64,000 bases of DNA from Umezawaea sp049997955 (GTDB lineage: Bacteria > Actinomycetota > Actinomycetes > Mycobacteriales > Pseudonocardiaceae), in assembly GCA_049997955.1 (NCBI GenBank), contig JAEBDY010000004.1, positions 62,001 to 126,000 of the forward strand. The letters are read 5' to 3'. This document shows, piece by piece, positions 50,846-60,316 of this stretch (positions within the stretch are counted from its first letter, which is position 1; the number at the start of each line of letters is the position of its first letter). Below the pieces are notes generated by a model that had not been told where the DNA came from, made no database searches, and was given only the letters and a program-made list of their open reading frames with translations. Made by a program: the position numbers and the translations under genes.

Positions 50846-52989
50846 CTCCGGTCCTCCAGGATGGCGACGAGCGGCTCGTCCGGCGTGCGGGACTTCAGCT
50901 CGGCGCCGATGAGGGCGACGAGCTGGTCGCGGTCGAGCACCCCGGACAGGTCGGCGATCTTCGGTCCGACGAGCAGCCACACGGCGGGTGCCCGGCTGCC
51001 GCCGTCGCCGACGCGCGTGTGCTCGTCGACGAGCCTGGCGAGCGTTCCGGAGGCCTCGCCGACGCTGGTGCGCTCCACGTGCGCGTTCGCGCTGTGCAGC
51101 CGGACCACGCCGTCGGCGTCGACCACCCGCACGTGCTGGGCGACCGGCCGGAACCGGCCGAGGAGGCCCTTCGGCCTGCTCCGCGCGCCCAGTGCCCGGT
51201 GGTGTCCGGTGCGGGCCAGTTCGCTGACCGCGGTGCCGGGCACGCCCAGGGTGCGGGCGACGTCGGCGAGCACCTGGTCGTCGTCCGCCACGGCGGCCCG
51301 GTCCTTGGTGCGCAGCTCCGTCGCGCCGGTGGCGACGGCGACGATCAGGTTGCGCTGCGGGTCGACCGTCACGTCGACCTCCACCCCGGCCGGGTCGGCG
51401 CCCTGGGCGATCACGGCCTGCTCGGCCTGCGCGCGCACGGCCAGCACGTCGGTGTGCGACGGGTTCGGCACGATCTTCTCGACCGACTCGCGCACCAGTG
51501 CCAGGGCGGCGCCCAGCGGGCTGATGACCTCGCTGTGCGCGGCGATCCGCCAGTCCAGTTCGGACTCCTGCCCGAGGAACGGGGTGACCGCGGCCGCCCC
51601 TCCTCCCCCGCCGACCAGGCTCAGGGACCCGCGATCGAGCCGGTAGCTCCGGACGAGGTCGTCCACGACGGCCCGCACGGGCCGGATCGCCTGGTGCAGA
51701 ACGGCTTTCGCCGCGTCCTCGGTGGACAGTCCGAGGACCTTCGCCAGCGGTTCGACCGCTCGTCGCGCCGCTTCGGGGTCGCAGTGCGCGTAGCTGTCCT
51801 CGGGCACCACGCCCAGCGCGTTCGCCGCGCAGGTCAGGGTCAGCGCGTACCGCGTGCCGTCCGGGGTCTCCAGCGCGACGTAGTCCGCCGGATCTCCCTC
51901 GCGCGGCGCGACGGTCACGAGCGTCGCGTCCGCCAAGGCCCGCGCGGGGGCGAAGCAGGCGTAGGCGAGTCCGGCGATGTGGGCGCTGCGCGGCCCGACC
52001 GCGCGGATGGTCGTGCCGTCCAGCCGCACCAGCGACCCGCCGCCGACGCCGACCGTGCGCACGTCCAGCGCGGGCAGGTACGTCTCCCGGCCGCCGAGGC
52101 GCGCGTGCCGCACCTGCACCCGGCCGCGCCGCACGACGCTGATGTCGGTCGACGTGCCGCCGGTCTCCAGGAACACGCCCTCGCTGAGCCGCTCCCCCAT
52201 CAACGCGCCCGCGACCCCGGCCGCGGGGCCGGACAGGGCGGTGAGCAGCGGTCGCTTGCGCATCTCCGGCAGCGACATCACCCCGCCGTCGCCGCGCATC
52301 ACCATCAGCGGCGCGGTGATGCCCGCCGCCGTGACGCTGCGCTCGACCAGGTCGGCGGTGGAGACCATGCGCGGCATGATCCCGGCGTTCAGGACGGCCG
52401 TGCGGGCCCGTTTCGCCAGCCCGTACAGGCCGGTGATCTCGTGCGTGGCGGTGGCGAGCAGCCCCTGCGAGCGGGCCCGCGCGACGATCGCCCGCTCCCC
52501 CAGCGGGTCGTCGACGCTGAACGGCTGCACCGCCACGACGACCTCGGCGCCCTCCTCCACGACCTTCGCCACGGCCGCCTCGACCTCGACCGGGTCCTCC
52601 GCGTCCCGGACGCCCGCGTACCGGATCGGCAGCCCTTTGCCCGGCGTGAGCTGGAGCTTCGCCAGCCCCTTGAGCCTGCCGGTCGCCCACGACTCGAAGC
52701 CGCGGCCGACGCCGACCACGCCGACGGTCGCGACGTCGCCCTCCAGCAGCGCGTTGGTGGCCTGGGTGGTGCCGTGCGCCAGGAACGACACGACGGACGC
52801 GTCGATCCCGGTCCGGTCCTGGAGTTCGCGCAGCGCGGCCAGGATGCCGTGCGCGACACCGTCGGGGTGGTCGTGGCTGGTGGGGACCTTGACCTGGCCG
52901 AGCAGGGCGAACGTCGTCGCGTCAACGGCCACGGCGTCGGTGAACGTGCCACCGACGTCGATGCCGATCCGGACGGGGTGTGGCTTCAT
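50842..52989 (-). CDS. Hydantoinase/oxoprolinase family ATPase (HyuA-type)
   Basis: 715 residues from the ATG at 52989, which has GGAGG 8 nt upstream. IGIDVGGTFTDAVAVD is the ATP-binding start; FLAHGTTQATNALLEG, GDGGVMSLPEMRKRP, LSGPAAGVAGA, LETGGTSTDISVVRRGR and VGVGGGSLVRLDG follow in family order. These enzymes open cyclic amides such as hydantoins or 5-oxoproline using ATP; a HyuB partner is not present. The last 200 residues are more variable. Second in the LacI-controlled operon. Confidence 0.92.
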   Translation of the reverse strand: MKPHPVRIGIDVGGTFTDAVAVDATTFALLGQVKVPTSHDHPDGVAHGILAALRELQDRTGIDASVVSFLAHGTTQATNALLEGDVATVGVVGVGRGFESWATGRLKGLAKLQLTPGKGLPIRYAGVRDAEDPVEVEAAVAKVVEEGAEVVVAVQPFSVDDPLGERAIVARARSQGLLATATHEITGLYGLAKRARTAVLNAGIMPRMVSTADLVERSVTAAGITAPLMVMRGDGGVMSLPEMRKRPLLTALSGPAAGVAGALMGERLSEGVFLETGGTSTDISVVRRGRVQVRHARLGGRETYLPALDVRTVGVGGGSLVRLDGTTIRAVGPRSAHIAGLAYACFAPARALADATLVTVAPREGDPADYVALETPDGTRYALTLTCAANALGVVPEDSYAHCDPEAARRAVEPLAKVLGLSTEDAAKAVLHQAIRPVRAVVDDLVRSYRLDRGSLSLVGGGGGAAAVTPFLGQESELDWRIAAHSEVISPLGAALALVRESVEKIVPNPSHTDVLAVRAQAEQAVIAQGADPAGVEVDVTVDPQRNLIVAVATGATELRTKDRAAVADDDQVLADVARTLGVPGTAVSELARTGHHRALGARSRPKGLLGRFRPVAQHVRVVDADGVVRLHSANAHVERTSVGEASGTLARLVDEHTRVGDGGSRAPAVWLLVGPKIADLSGVLDRDQLVALIGAELKSRTPDEPLVAILEDRR

Positions 52990-53019
52990 CGCGAACACCT
53001 CCGGGGGAAGTTCAGGGGG

Positions 53020-54642
53020 TCAGTAGCCGCGCACGTCGGGCCAGTGGCGTTCGACGCCCGCCTGGTCGAGCAGCTGGGCGAACTCGTCGAGCAGCTTCGG
53101 GTCGGTGCGGATCCGCCGGGGCGTCCTGCCGCGGCGCAGGGCGAAGCCCGCGAGGTGGCCCGCGACCTCGCCGACGTTCCACTCGACCGGGTGCAGGCGG
53201 TAGCAGCCGTTGGTGATGTGGGTCGTGCCGATGTTCTTGCCCGCGGGTAGCAGGTTGTCGACCCGTCGCGGCAGGAGTGCGCCGAGCGGGATCTCGAAGG
53301 GGACGCTGGCGATGTCGACGTAGCCGTCGCCCGCGGTGGAGGGGTGCAGGTCGATCCGGTAGCTGCCGATGCCGACGGAGTCGGCGTACCGGGTGCGCCT
53401 GCCGGGCCCGAGCAGGTCGAGTGACACGTCGTGCTCGGTGATCGTGGTGACGGCCTTGACGCGGCGGGACTCGCGGACGTAGGCCGACTTGGCCAGGCCG
53501 TCGGCGGTGCCCATCACGTCGTGGCGCAGCCGCAGGCCGGGGAAGCCGGTGCCGCCGTCGACGCGCGGGGCCTCGGTCTGGAGCCAGTGCAGGACCGACA
53601 GCGAGAGCTGCTTGGCCTCGTCGTGGGCCTTGGCGACCGCCGCGGCGTCGACGTGGCCGTCGACCTCCAGGGCCGGGGCGAGCCAGTAGTCGTTGAGGGG
53701 CCAGTTGACCAGGGTGATGTCGGAGTCGAACGCGCCGGGCTGGTGCACGCCGCGGGCCAGGATGCGGCGGAACGCCCAGAGTTCCTTGTCGCCCGCGTCG
53801 GCGCTCTGGTCGGCGGTGACGGCCAGCGGGTCGGCGTCCGGGTTCGGCTCGAACGTCCTCGCGACCGGTTCCAGCGTGCGCGGGTCGGGTGCGGTGAAGC
53901 CGAGCAGCGGGCCCGGCCAGAACTCGGGGGTGTAGGCGCGCCAGAAGTCGTACGTGCGGGGCTTGTCGATCACGTGGTCCTCGCCCGCGTGGTGGGAGAG
54001 GGCGAAGCAGTAGGTGATGCCCTGGAGGTTCAGCGGGTCCGCGGTGTCGGGGGCGTGCGGCTCGTCGTGCTCGCCGCGGGCCTCGGCGCCCACCACGTGC
54101 TCGACCCCGGCCATGGGCAGCAGGTCGCCGTTCTCCGTGGCGTCCAGGACGTAGTCCGCGCGCACGGTGACGGAGTTGCCGCCGTCGTCGACCAGGTCCA
54201 CGGCGTCGACCACGTCCCCGGTGGTGTGCGCGCCGGTCGGGCGGTGCCGCAGGAGCACGGTGAGCCGCCCGGCGCTGCGGTGCGGCGCGAGCGCGGCTTC
54301 GAGCACGGCGAGCGCCACGCGCGGCTCGTGGCAGAGCTTGGACACGCGGCCGGCGCCGGGGTTCAGCTCGGCCATCCGCATCGCCTCGGCGCGCAACGGG
54401 TAGTGCCTGCGGTAGTAGTCGCGGATGCCCTCGCGGACCCGCCGGTAGGAGGCGGTGGCCCCGAACCGCTCGATCCACGGGTTCTCGTCCGGGGGCACGC
54501 CCTGAGCGGTGAGCTGCCCGCCGATCCAGTCCGTCTCCTCGGTGAGCACGACGCGGTGCCCCGCGCCCGCCGCGGCCAGGGCGGCGGCGACTCCGCCGAG
54601 GCCGCCCCCGACGACGAGGATCTCGGTGTCCAGTTCGGTCAT
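53020..54642 (-). CDS. FAD-dependent oxidoreductase (FAD_oxidored family)
   Basis: 540 residues. EILVVGGGLGGVAAALAAA (7-25 region) is the dinucleotide-binding motif; DWIGGQLTAQGV and LDATENGDLLPMAGVEH are hallmarks of the FAD_oxidored family, and VDNLLPAGKNIGTTHITNGCYRLHP occurs near the end. The family oxidises diverse small molecules and often lies in sugar or nitrogen-compound operons. Start overlaps the LacI stop by four bases (ATGA), so it belongs to the LacI operon. Substrate unknown. Confidence 0.9.
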   Translation of the reverse strand: MTELDTEILVVGGGLGGVAAALAAAGAGHRVVLTEETDWIGGQLTAQGVPPDENPWIERFGATASYRRVREGIRDYYRRHYPLRAEAMRMAELNPGAGRVSKLCHEPRVALAVLEAALAPHRSAGRLTVLLRHRPTGAHTTGDVVDAVDLVDDGGNSVTVRADYVLDATENGDLLPMAGVEHVVGAEARGEHDEPHAPDTADPLNLQGITYCFALSHHAGEDHVIDKPRTYDFWRAYTPEFWPGPLLGFTAPDPRTLEPVARTFEPNPDADPLAVTADQSADAGDKELWAFRRILARGVHQPGAFDSDITLVNWPLNDYWLAPALEVDGHVDAAAVAKAHDEAKQLSLSVLHWLQTEAPRVDGGTGFPGLRLRHDVMGTADGLAKSAYVRESRRVKAVTTITEHDVSLDLLGPGRRTRYADSVGIGSYRIDLHPSTAGDGYVDIASVPFEIPLGALLPRRVDNLLPAGKNIGTTHITNGCYRLHPVEWNVGEVAGHLAGFALRRGRTPRRIRTDPKLLDEFAQLLDQAGVERHWPDVRGY

Positions 54643-55634
54643 GACACGTCCTTCACGGTGGTGCCGGGCACGGGTTCGCAGGGCAGGAGCTGGTGCGGGT
54701 TCTCCGGGTCGCCGGTGATCAGCTCGACCAGCAGCTCGACGGCGCGGCGGCCCATCTCGCGGCGGGGCACCTCGAAGCCGGTGACCTCGTCGCCGCCCTC
54801 CGGTGGCCTGCCGAGCACGGCGTAGGACAGGCCGGTGCCGTCGACGGCGGCCCGCACGGCGGTGTAGGCGGCGTCGGTGTCGGTCTCCTCGACGACGACC
54901 GCCGAAACGCCGTCGTGCTGCCACCGCTCGACGGTGGCGCGGTCGACGTCGGTCCGCACGACCCGGCAGTCGATCCCCGTCTCGGCCGCGGCTTCGACGA
55001 CTCCGCGTTCGCGGTCGGTGGACGAGGGGGCGTCGTCGTTCTCCCGGACGTACCGGACCTTCCGGTGGCCGTGGTCGACGAGTTGCCGCACGACGGCGGC
55101 GGAGGCGGCCACGTAGTCCGCGCCCACGAAGGGGATGCGGCCGTCCAGCTCGTCGCGGCGTCCTATGTAGACCAGCGGGAACTCGCTCTCGACCAGCTTC
55201 TCGATCGAGTCGACGGGCACGTGCCGCCCGAAGAACAGGCAGCCGTCGGCGATCCGGGTGCGCCGGATCGCGGCCTCGTCGTGGGTGCGCTCGCCGCGGC
55301 CGTCGGCGCCGGTGAACAGGATCAGGTCCTGCCCCAGCGCCGCGGCCTGCTCCTCGACGCCGACCAGGATCGGGTAGTAGGAGTCGGCGACGTCGGTCGG
55401 GAAGGTGGCCTTGAACGTGTAGAGCCCGAGCATGTGGTTGCGCTTGGACGCCAGCCGCGTGGCGACCGGATCGGGCACGTAGCCGAGCTGCTCGGCGGCG
55501 GCGAGCACCCGCAACCGGGTGTCCTCGGCCATCCGCACGCCCACCCGGTTGCCGCCCAGCACGACCGAGACGGTCGCCTGCGAGACACCCGCCAACGCGG
55601 CGATGTCCGCCTGCCGTGGTGCGCGGCGCTTCAT
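54639..55634 (-). CDS. LacI-family transcriptional regulator
   Basis: 331 residues. HTH at 9-28 (IAALAGVSQATVSVVLGGNR), hinge through YVPDPVATRLASKR, and a periplasmic-binding-protein-like sensor domain. An operator-like CTGATGCGGATTAG lies 15 bp upstream of its start and a perfect CTAATACGTATTAG 93 bp upstream, so it probably represses itself, the downstream operon and the divergent glycosidase-like gene until an inducer binds. Confidence 0.93.
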   Translation of the reverse strand: MKRRAPRQADIAALAGVSQATVSVVLGGNRVGVRMAEDTRLRVLAAAEQLGYVPDPVATRLASKRNHMLGLYTFKATFPTDVADSYYPILVGVEEQAAALGQDLILFTGADGRGERTHDEAAIRRTRIADGCLFFGRHVPVDSIEKLVESEFPLVYIGRRDELDGRIPFVGADYVAASAAVVRQLVDHGHRKVRYVRENDDAPSSTDRERGVVEAAAETGIDCRVVRTDVDRATVERWQHDGVSAVVVEETDTDAAYTAVRAAVDGTGLSYAVLGRPPEGGDEVTGFEVPRREMGRRAVELLVELITGDPENPHQLLPCEPVPGTTVKDVS

Positions 55635-55648
55635 CGGTCCTCCCGGTG

Positions 55649-55662
55649 CTGATGCGGATTAG
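55649..55662. promoter_or_regulatory. LacI-type operator, proximal
   Basis: CTGATGCGGATTAG matches 11 of 14 bases of the perfect distal operator and keeps its central CG. It lies 15 bp before the LacI ATG. Confidence 0.65.
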
Positions 55663-55726
55663 CGAGGAGAGTGGTGGTGTTGCCTGCACATGTCAAGAGT
55701 TGGGCCGGATTTGCGTTTCCGCAGCA

Positions 55727-55740
55727 CTAATACGTATTAG
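55727..55740. promoter_or_regulatory. LacI-type operator, distal, perfect palindrome
   Basis: CTAATACGTATTAG is a perfect 14-bp palindrome centred on CG, the classical LacI-family form. It lies 70 bp before the glycosidase-like gene; the 64-bp spacing to the proximal operator would allow looping. Confidence 0.8.
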
Positions 55741-55809
55741 CACCTTGACCCGGCGGTCGGCGTCGCTCAACACTCGGCCAACCCCCCAACGGCGAGAGGG
55801 AGAACCACG

Positions 55810-56799
55810 ATGACCGGAGAGCTGAACCGCAGGACGCTGTTCCGCGCGGGTGCCGGGCTGGGTCTCGGGCTGGCGGTGACGTCGCTGGCGCCGGGGATCG
55901 CGGCGGCCGGACCAGCGGGCTTCCCGACCTACCGGTACGTGCGGACGGCGTTCGACAAGAGCGCGTTGAAGTACAACCCGACCAACGAGCTGATCTTCCC
56001 CACCATCCGCGGCACGGTGAACCGCGTGGCCAACGCCCGCGGCCGGTTCTACCTGTACTACGCGCCCCACGACGCGCCGGGCGGCATCTGCCTCGCCTAC
56101 GGCGACTCGCTGGAAGGGCCGTTCACCGAGTACCCGAACAACCCGATCGTGAAGCGGGACTGGGCACCGCACTACTCGGTGTCGCACGTGTCGTCGGCGC
56201 ACGTGCTGTGGAACACCGCGGCCAAGGAGATGTGGCTGTACTTCCACGGGGAGAACACCACGACTCGGCTGGCGCGGTCCAAGGACGGCATCACCTTCAC
56301 CTACGACAAGGTCGTGCTCTCGACCTCGATGCTGCCGTCCGGGACGACCGAGACGTCCTACGCGCGGGTGTTCGAGCACAGGATCGCCTCGCGCGGCGCG
56401 AACTACGTGATGGTGTTCATGATCAACACCACGGCGAACAGGCGGAACATCGGCTGGGGCTGGTCAGCCGACGGCCGCAACTGGACGTTCTCCCAGACGC
56501 CGCTGATCCGCGCGTCCGAGGTAGGGGCCACCGACGCCGCCGCCCCCTCGCTGGCGTACCGCAACGGGACGACCTACGTCGTGTTCCACACCAACCTGGG
56601 CACCATGCACCTGACCGAGGTCGGCAACGACTTCACCCGCAAGGTGCACCACGGCGTGTTCCACCGGCCGTTGACCGGGGCCCCGGACCGGGGCAGGTCG
56701 GCCGCGCCGTCGTTCGGGACGGAGAACGGCGTGGAGTACATGTTCTACGAGGCGGGTGCGCGCCTGGAGGGCGCCATCGCCATCGCGCGGGCCGTGTGA
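55810..56799 (+). CDS. Tat-exported glycoside-hydrolase-like beta-propeller protein
   Basis: 329 residues. A twin-arginine signal NRRTLFRAGAGLGLGLAV leads into an AxA-type cleavage site near 32-34 (GIAAAG). The mature part has repeated beta-propeller blades (FYLYYAPHDAPGGICLAYGDSLEGPF, WLYFHGENTTTRLARSKDGITF, each cut short here) like GH43/GH32-type enzymes. It probably acts on an extracellular sugar. Control by the divergent LacI regulator is likely. GAGGGAG lies 8-10 nt before the ATG. Confidence 0.8.
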   Translation: MTGELNRRTLFRAGAGLGLGLAVTSLAPGIAAAGPAGFPTYRYVRTAFDKSALKYNPTNELIFPTIRGTVNRVANARGRFYLYYAPHDAPGGICLAYGDSLEGPFTEYPNNPIVKRDWAPHYSVSHVSSAHVLWNTAAKEMWLYFHGENTTTRLARSKDGITFTYDKVVLSTSMLPSGTTETSYARVFEHRIASRGANYVMVFMINTTANRRNIGWGWSADGRNWTFSQTPLIRASEVGATDAAAPSLAYRNGTTYVVFHTNLGTMHLTEVGNDFTRKVHHGVFHRPLTGAPDRGRSAAPSFGTENGVEYMFYEAGARLEGAIAIARAV

Positions 56800-56803
56800 G
56801 TGC

Positions 56804-56835
56804 GGTGTGGTCGGTTCCGCCGGACCGACCACACC
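56804..56835. terminator. Bidirectional hairpin terminator
   Basis: GGTGTGGTCGGT and ACCGACCACACC pair around eight bases. It lies between the convergent glycosidase-like and hypothetical genes. Confidence 0.8.
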
Positions 56836-56841
56836 ACCGTT

Positions 56842-57498
56842 CTAGCCCCGTGACGAGGACCTGGACCCGGGACGCAGGACCTGGGTGATCAACCCCGCCC
56901 TGTCGCTGTAGCCGAGCGATTCGCCGAAACGCTTCAGCCGTGCCCTGGTGGCTTCGCTCAACGTTCCGCCGCTCGCGCGCAACGCCATCAACGTCCAGTA
57001 GGCGTTGAACGGCTTGTCCTCCGACATGGCGAGCTCGGCCAGCCGCTCCGCCGCAGCGGGATCGGGGTGCTGACACAGGTAGACGACACTGGCCAGCCTC
57101 AGCCCCCGGTCCTCGCTCCTCAGGTGGACATCCGCGGTGAAGTCCTCGATGTGCCGGAACGCCTCCGTCATCTCCTCCACCAGCGCGGTCATGGCGGCCG
57201 TACGAACATGACCACTCGACATGGTCGAACGGATCTCGTTGTACCGGGCCGCCAGCACGGCGATCGCCTCGGGAACGTCGAGCGCGACTCGGACCTCCGG
57301 CGCGGTGGTGGACAGGGCGAGTTGAACCCCTTCCTTGGCCTCGGCCAAACCACGTTCCACGTCGCCGATCCTGCTCTTGAGGGTGAAACCGAAGCCGGAG
57401 ATCTCCGAGAAGAACGCCCCCAGACATGCCAGGATCGCCAACGCGAGCACCAGCACCGGAGGATCGGTCGCTTGCGAGTGCCTGCACACCGTCACCAC
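56842..57498 (-). CDS. Hypothetical protein with N-terminal membrane helix and helical repeats
   Basis: 218 residues from a GTG at 57498. A membrane segment (PVLVLALAILACLGAFFSEI, about 13-32) is followed by a helical, slightly acidic domain with possible HEAT-like pairs (HPDPAAAERLAELAMSEDK). No family recognised. It stands alone; the 215 bp upstream (57499-57713) show no gene. Confidence 0.62.
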   Translation of the reverse strand: MVTVCRHSQATDPPVLVLALAILACLGAFFSEISGFGFTLKSRIGDVERGLAEAKEGVQLALSTTAPEVRVALDVPEAIAVLAARYNEIRSTMSSGHVRTAAMTALVEEMTEAFRHIEDFTADVHLRSEDRGLRLASVVYLCQHPDPAAAERLAELAMSEDKPFNAYWTLMALRASGGTLSEATRARLKRFGESLGYSDRAGLITQVLRPGSRSSSRG

Positions 57499-57713
57499 CG
57501 CGCCGGCGGTACCACCCGATCAGATGAGCGGCAGCCTCGGGAAGGACCTCCGACCGACTGCACCGAGGGGCCGGACGAGACATCGCTGCCCATTCGTGGA
57601 GAAGGCCGCCGCGAAACCGGAGGTCATGCCGAACGCACCGCTCACCGGGACTGGCCACCGCCGAGCCGGGCCGGCGGGCCGAAACGGCCACCGCAGTCCT
57701 CGACCGCGCCCCT

Positions 57714-58184
57714 TCAGCCGTCCAACGCCAGCGCGAGCTGCAGCGACGCGGGCACGTACCCGTGTGCCTGGTAGAAGCCGATCGCCGCGGTGTTCGAGGC
57801 GAACGCGTGCACGGTCACCTCGGTGACCCCGCGGTCCCGCGCCCACGCCACGAACGCGGCGTTCAGCTCGCCGCCGACACCGGACCCGCGCCGGTCCTCG
57901 GCGACCCGCACGCTCTCCAGCTCGGCGCCGACCACGGTCGGCCGGGTCGGGTTCGGGCCCTTCAGCCGCCCGAGCAGGTGGCCGACGATCCGATCGTCGG
58001 CGACGGCCACCAGGCAGAGCACGTCCGGCGCGGCGATGGCGGCGGCGTAGTACTCGTGCCCGTGCCGCGCGGGCCACGTGGTGTCCACGTGCGGGTCGCG
58101 GGTGCCGCCGTCCTCGGCGAACAGGGCGGCGGCGGAGGCGACGAAGCCGTCCAGGTCGGCCGCGGTCGCGAGGCGGACGGTCAC
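57714..58184 (-). CDS. GNAT-family N-acetyltransferase
   Basis: 156 residues from the GTG at 58184. VTVRLATAADLDGFV opening, SVRVAEDRRGSGVGGELNAAFVAWARD as the acetyl-CoA-binding motif (RxxGxG), and VHAFASNTAAIGFYQAHGYV as the closing motif. The substrate is unknown. The start overlaps the GntR gene stop by GTGA, so the regulator probably controls it. Confidence 0.88.
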   Translation of the reverse strand: MTVRLATAADLDGFVASAAALFAEDGGTRDPHVDTTWPARHGHEYYAAAIAAPDVLCLVAVADDRIVGHLLGRLKGPNPTRPTVVGAELESVRVAEDRRGSGVGGELNAAFVAWARDRGVTEVTVHAFASNTAAIGFYQAHGYVPASLQLALALDG

Positions 58185-58555
58185 GACGGCTCCCCGCGGT
58201 ACCGGTCGGCCAGCGCGGCGCGGACGATCTCCCCCGCTTGCTCCTCCGAGAGGCCCTTCTCGTGGGCGGTCGCGGCGTACGAGCGGGCGGCGCGCAGGAC
58301 GCGTTCGCGGCTCTGCTCGCCCGCCGCGCTGACCACCGTGCCCGCGCGGCCCCTCGTCTCGATCAGTCCCGCCTCCTCCAGTTCGCGGTAGGCGCGGGCG
58401 ACCGTGTTGACCGCCAGCCCCAGGTCGGCGGCCAGCGCGCGGACCGTGGGCAGGCGGGCGCCCACGGCCAGCTCGCGGTTCGCGATGCGCAGGGCGAAAC
58501 CCGCCCTCACCTGCTCGAACGGCGGGACCTGCGATTCCGGGTCGATGCTGATCAC
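58181..58555 (-). CDS. GntR-family regulator (YtrA-like)
   Basis: 124 residues: winged HTH with LPTVRALAADLGLAVNTVARAYRELEEAGLIETRGRAGT, interrupted here only by the usual wing, and a short helical tail of about 45 residues, the YtrA subgroup. YtrA-type repressors commonly control transport or resistance genes next to them; here the acetyltransferase overlaps its stop. GTG start at 58555. Confidence 0.9.
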   Translation of the reverse strand: MISIDPESQVPPFEQVRAGFALRIANRELAVGARLPTVRALAADLGLAVNTVARAYRELEEAGLIETRGRAGTVVSAAGEQSRERVLRAARSYAATAHEKGLSEEQAGEIVRAALADRYRGEPS

Positions 58556-58564
58556 CCGGTGAAG

Positions 58565-58888
58565 CTACCCCAGCAGCTTGGCCACGTTGGCCTTGTCCGC
58601 GCCGAGGTCGACGTACACCGCGGCCCACGCCTTGTCGGCCTCGTTGGGGCCCGTGCCGTCGCAGAAGGCCTTCTTGCCGTGCGCCGTGTAGTAGCGCAGC
58701 ACGGGCAGGACCTCGTCGGTCGGTCCACCGTCGGAGTTCGTGTAGTTCGCGGCGGGCGGGGCGGGCTGGTGCTTCATGCACGCGACGTCGGCCAGGCCCT
58801 CGTCGTCGAACTTGACCCCTGCGGCGGTGGCGCCCTGGGTCGTGCAACCCGCGAGCAAGAGGGCCGTGGCGATCAAGAACAGTTTCAC
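58565..58888 (-). CDS. Small secreted lipoprotein
   Basis: 107 residues. Signal peptide with lipobox LLAGC (Cys15), then a soluble domain with two Cys (ACMKH and AFCDG) likely forming a disulfide. GGAGA lies 7 nt before the GTG at 58888. No family recognised. It follows the NicO gene by 12 bp and may belong with the NicO/TPR group. Confidence 0.75.
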   Translation of the reverse strand: MKLFLIATALLLAGCTTQGATAAGVKFDDEGLADVACMKHQPAPPAANYTNSDGGPTDEVLPVLRYYTAHGKKAFCDGTGPNEADKAWAAVYVDLGADKANVAKLLG

Positions 58889-58900
58889 GGTGGTTGTCTC

Positions 58901-60316
58901 CTAACCGATCAGTGCGCGGGTGGTGAGACCGAGTCCGACGACGAGCACCAGGGCTGCGGTGCTGAACGGGGTGAACTCGGACAGCTTGCGGAGTCGTGCG
59001 GTGACCGCGAGGTTCTCCAGGCGGTCGCGGACCTTGATCAACAGGAGTCCGGCGAGGGTGAGCATGGCGGCCATCCCGGCGCCGTAGGCGAAGACGAGGA
59101 CGACGCCGAACCAGGTGCGGCCCAGCGCGACCGCGCCGAGCAGCACGATCAGCGCCGACGGGCTGGGCACCAGGCCGCCCGCGACGCCCATGCCGATCAG
59201 GCTCGCCCGGCCGAAGCGAGGGCCGTGCGAATGCCCGTGGCCGTGCCCATGCCCGTGGCCGTGCCCATGTCCGTGGCCGTGCCCATGTCCGTGGCCGTGG
59301 CCGTGTTCGGCGACCTCGGAGGCGCCCGCCCGGCGGCGGCGCAGCGCGGAGAACAGCAGGGTGCCGCCGATGACGGCGACGAGCAGGCCGCTCGCCATGC
59401 CCAGCCAGCGCAGCACCGCGTCCCCCGCCAGCGCGCTGGACACGCTAAGCAGCAGGCCCAGCACCAGCACGCCCGCGGTGTGGGTGAACGTCACGGTCGC
59501 GCCCACCAGCACGGCGTCGCGGCTGGTGCCGCGCCGCCCGGCCAGGTAGGCGGCCATCAGGGTCTTGCCGTGGCCGGGCAGGGCCGCGTGCGACGCGCCG
59601 AGCACCAGCGCGAGCAGCACGGCCAGCACCCCGACCAGCGGGGTCAGGTCGCGGGAGCCGATCAGGCCGTTGAACGCGGCCGTGGTGGCGTCGAGGAAAC
59701 CGATGCCGGTCCGCACGGGCGTGGTGCCCGCGGCAGCGGCGGCGGTGCCCTCACCGGGCTGGGCCTCCAGGGTGACCGCGCGGACGTCCATCGGCGTCGA
59801 CAGCAGGTCCTCGGGGTAGGTGCGCAGCTCGTCGGTGACGCTGCTGGTCGGCACGCCACCGGACACCGCGACACCGGTGCCGGTGGCGATGATCTCCCGC
59901 CACCCCGTCCGGTCGGCGAGGTAGGTGTCGCCGAAGGTCAGCGCGACCTTCCCGTCCACCCGCAGCGGCGCGGTGAACTCGCACACCAGCCGCGTGGTCG
60001 CGAGGTCGGCCTGGCCCGGCGGGTGGGTGACGGCGGCGGACTTCGCGGTGAACGCGAGCCGGTCGCCGTCGGCGCGGGCGTCGAGCGCGGCCTGGACGTC
60101 GGCGCACTTGCGCGCGGCGTCCACCGGACGTGGTTCCTGGAGCGTCGGGATCTCCGCGCTGTCCACGACGGACCGCACGTCGAGCCGGTCCGGGTGCAGC
60201 TGGAGCACGTCGGAGTGGTTGACGCTGAAGTTGCCGAGCGGGTGCGCCGCGGACACCCCCGATCCGAGGAGCAGGGCGAGTCCGCAGAGGACGACGACCA
60301 CGGCCGCGCGCTTCAC
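58901..60316 (-). CDS. NicO/HupE-like nickel/cobalt-type membrane transporter with His-rich loop
   Basis: 471 residues from the GTG at 60316, overlapping the TPR gene stop by GTGA. A signal peptide ends near SAAHPLGNF; an external domain of about 200 residues precedes about six membrane helices. GASHAALPGHGKTLMAAYLAG and GATVTFTHTAGVLVLGL carry the metal-binding HxxxxGH-type motif of NicO. A loop of about 15 HG units sits between helices. Probably moves or senses divalent metals such as Ni, Co or Zn. Confidence 0.87.
   Translation of the reverse strand: MKRAAVVVVLCGLALLLGSGVSAAHPLGNFSVNHSDVLQLHPDRLDVRSVVDSAEIPTLQEPRPVDAARKCADVQAALDARADGDRLAFTAKSAAVTHPPGQADLATTRLVCEFTAPLRVDGKVALTFGDTYLADRTGWREIIATGTGVAVSGGVPTSSVTDELRTYPEDLLSTPMDVRAVTLEAQPGEGTAAAAAGTTPVRTGIGFLDATTAAFNGLIGSRDLTPLVGVLAVLLALVLGASHAALPGHGKTLMAAYLAGRRGTSRDAVLVGATVTFTHTAGVLVLGLLLSVSSALAGDAVLRWLGMASGLLVAVIGGTLLFSALRRRRAGASEVAEHGHGHGHGHGHGHGHGHGHGHGHGHSHGPRFGRASLIGMGVAGGLVPSPSALIVLLGAVALGRTWFGVVLVFAYGAGMAAMLTLAGLLLIKVRDRLENLAVTARLRKLSEFTPFSTAALVLVVGLGLTTRALIG
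59233..59304 (-). repeat. 18-bp tandem repeat encoding the His-Gly loop
   Basis: Four copies of an 18-bp unit (GCCCGTGGCCGTGCCCAT with small variation) encode repeated HG pairs in the metal-transporter loop. The length could vary between strains. Confidence 0.8.
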
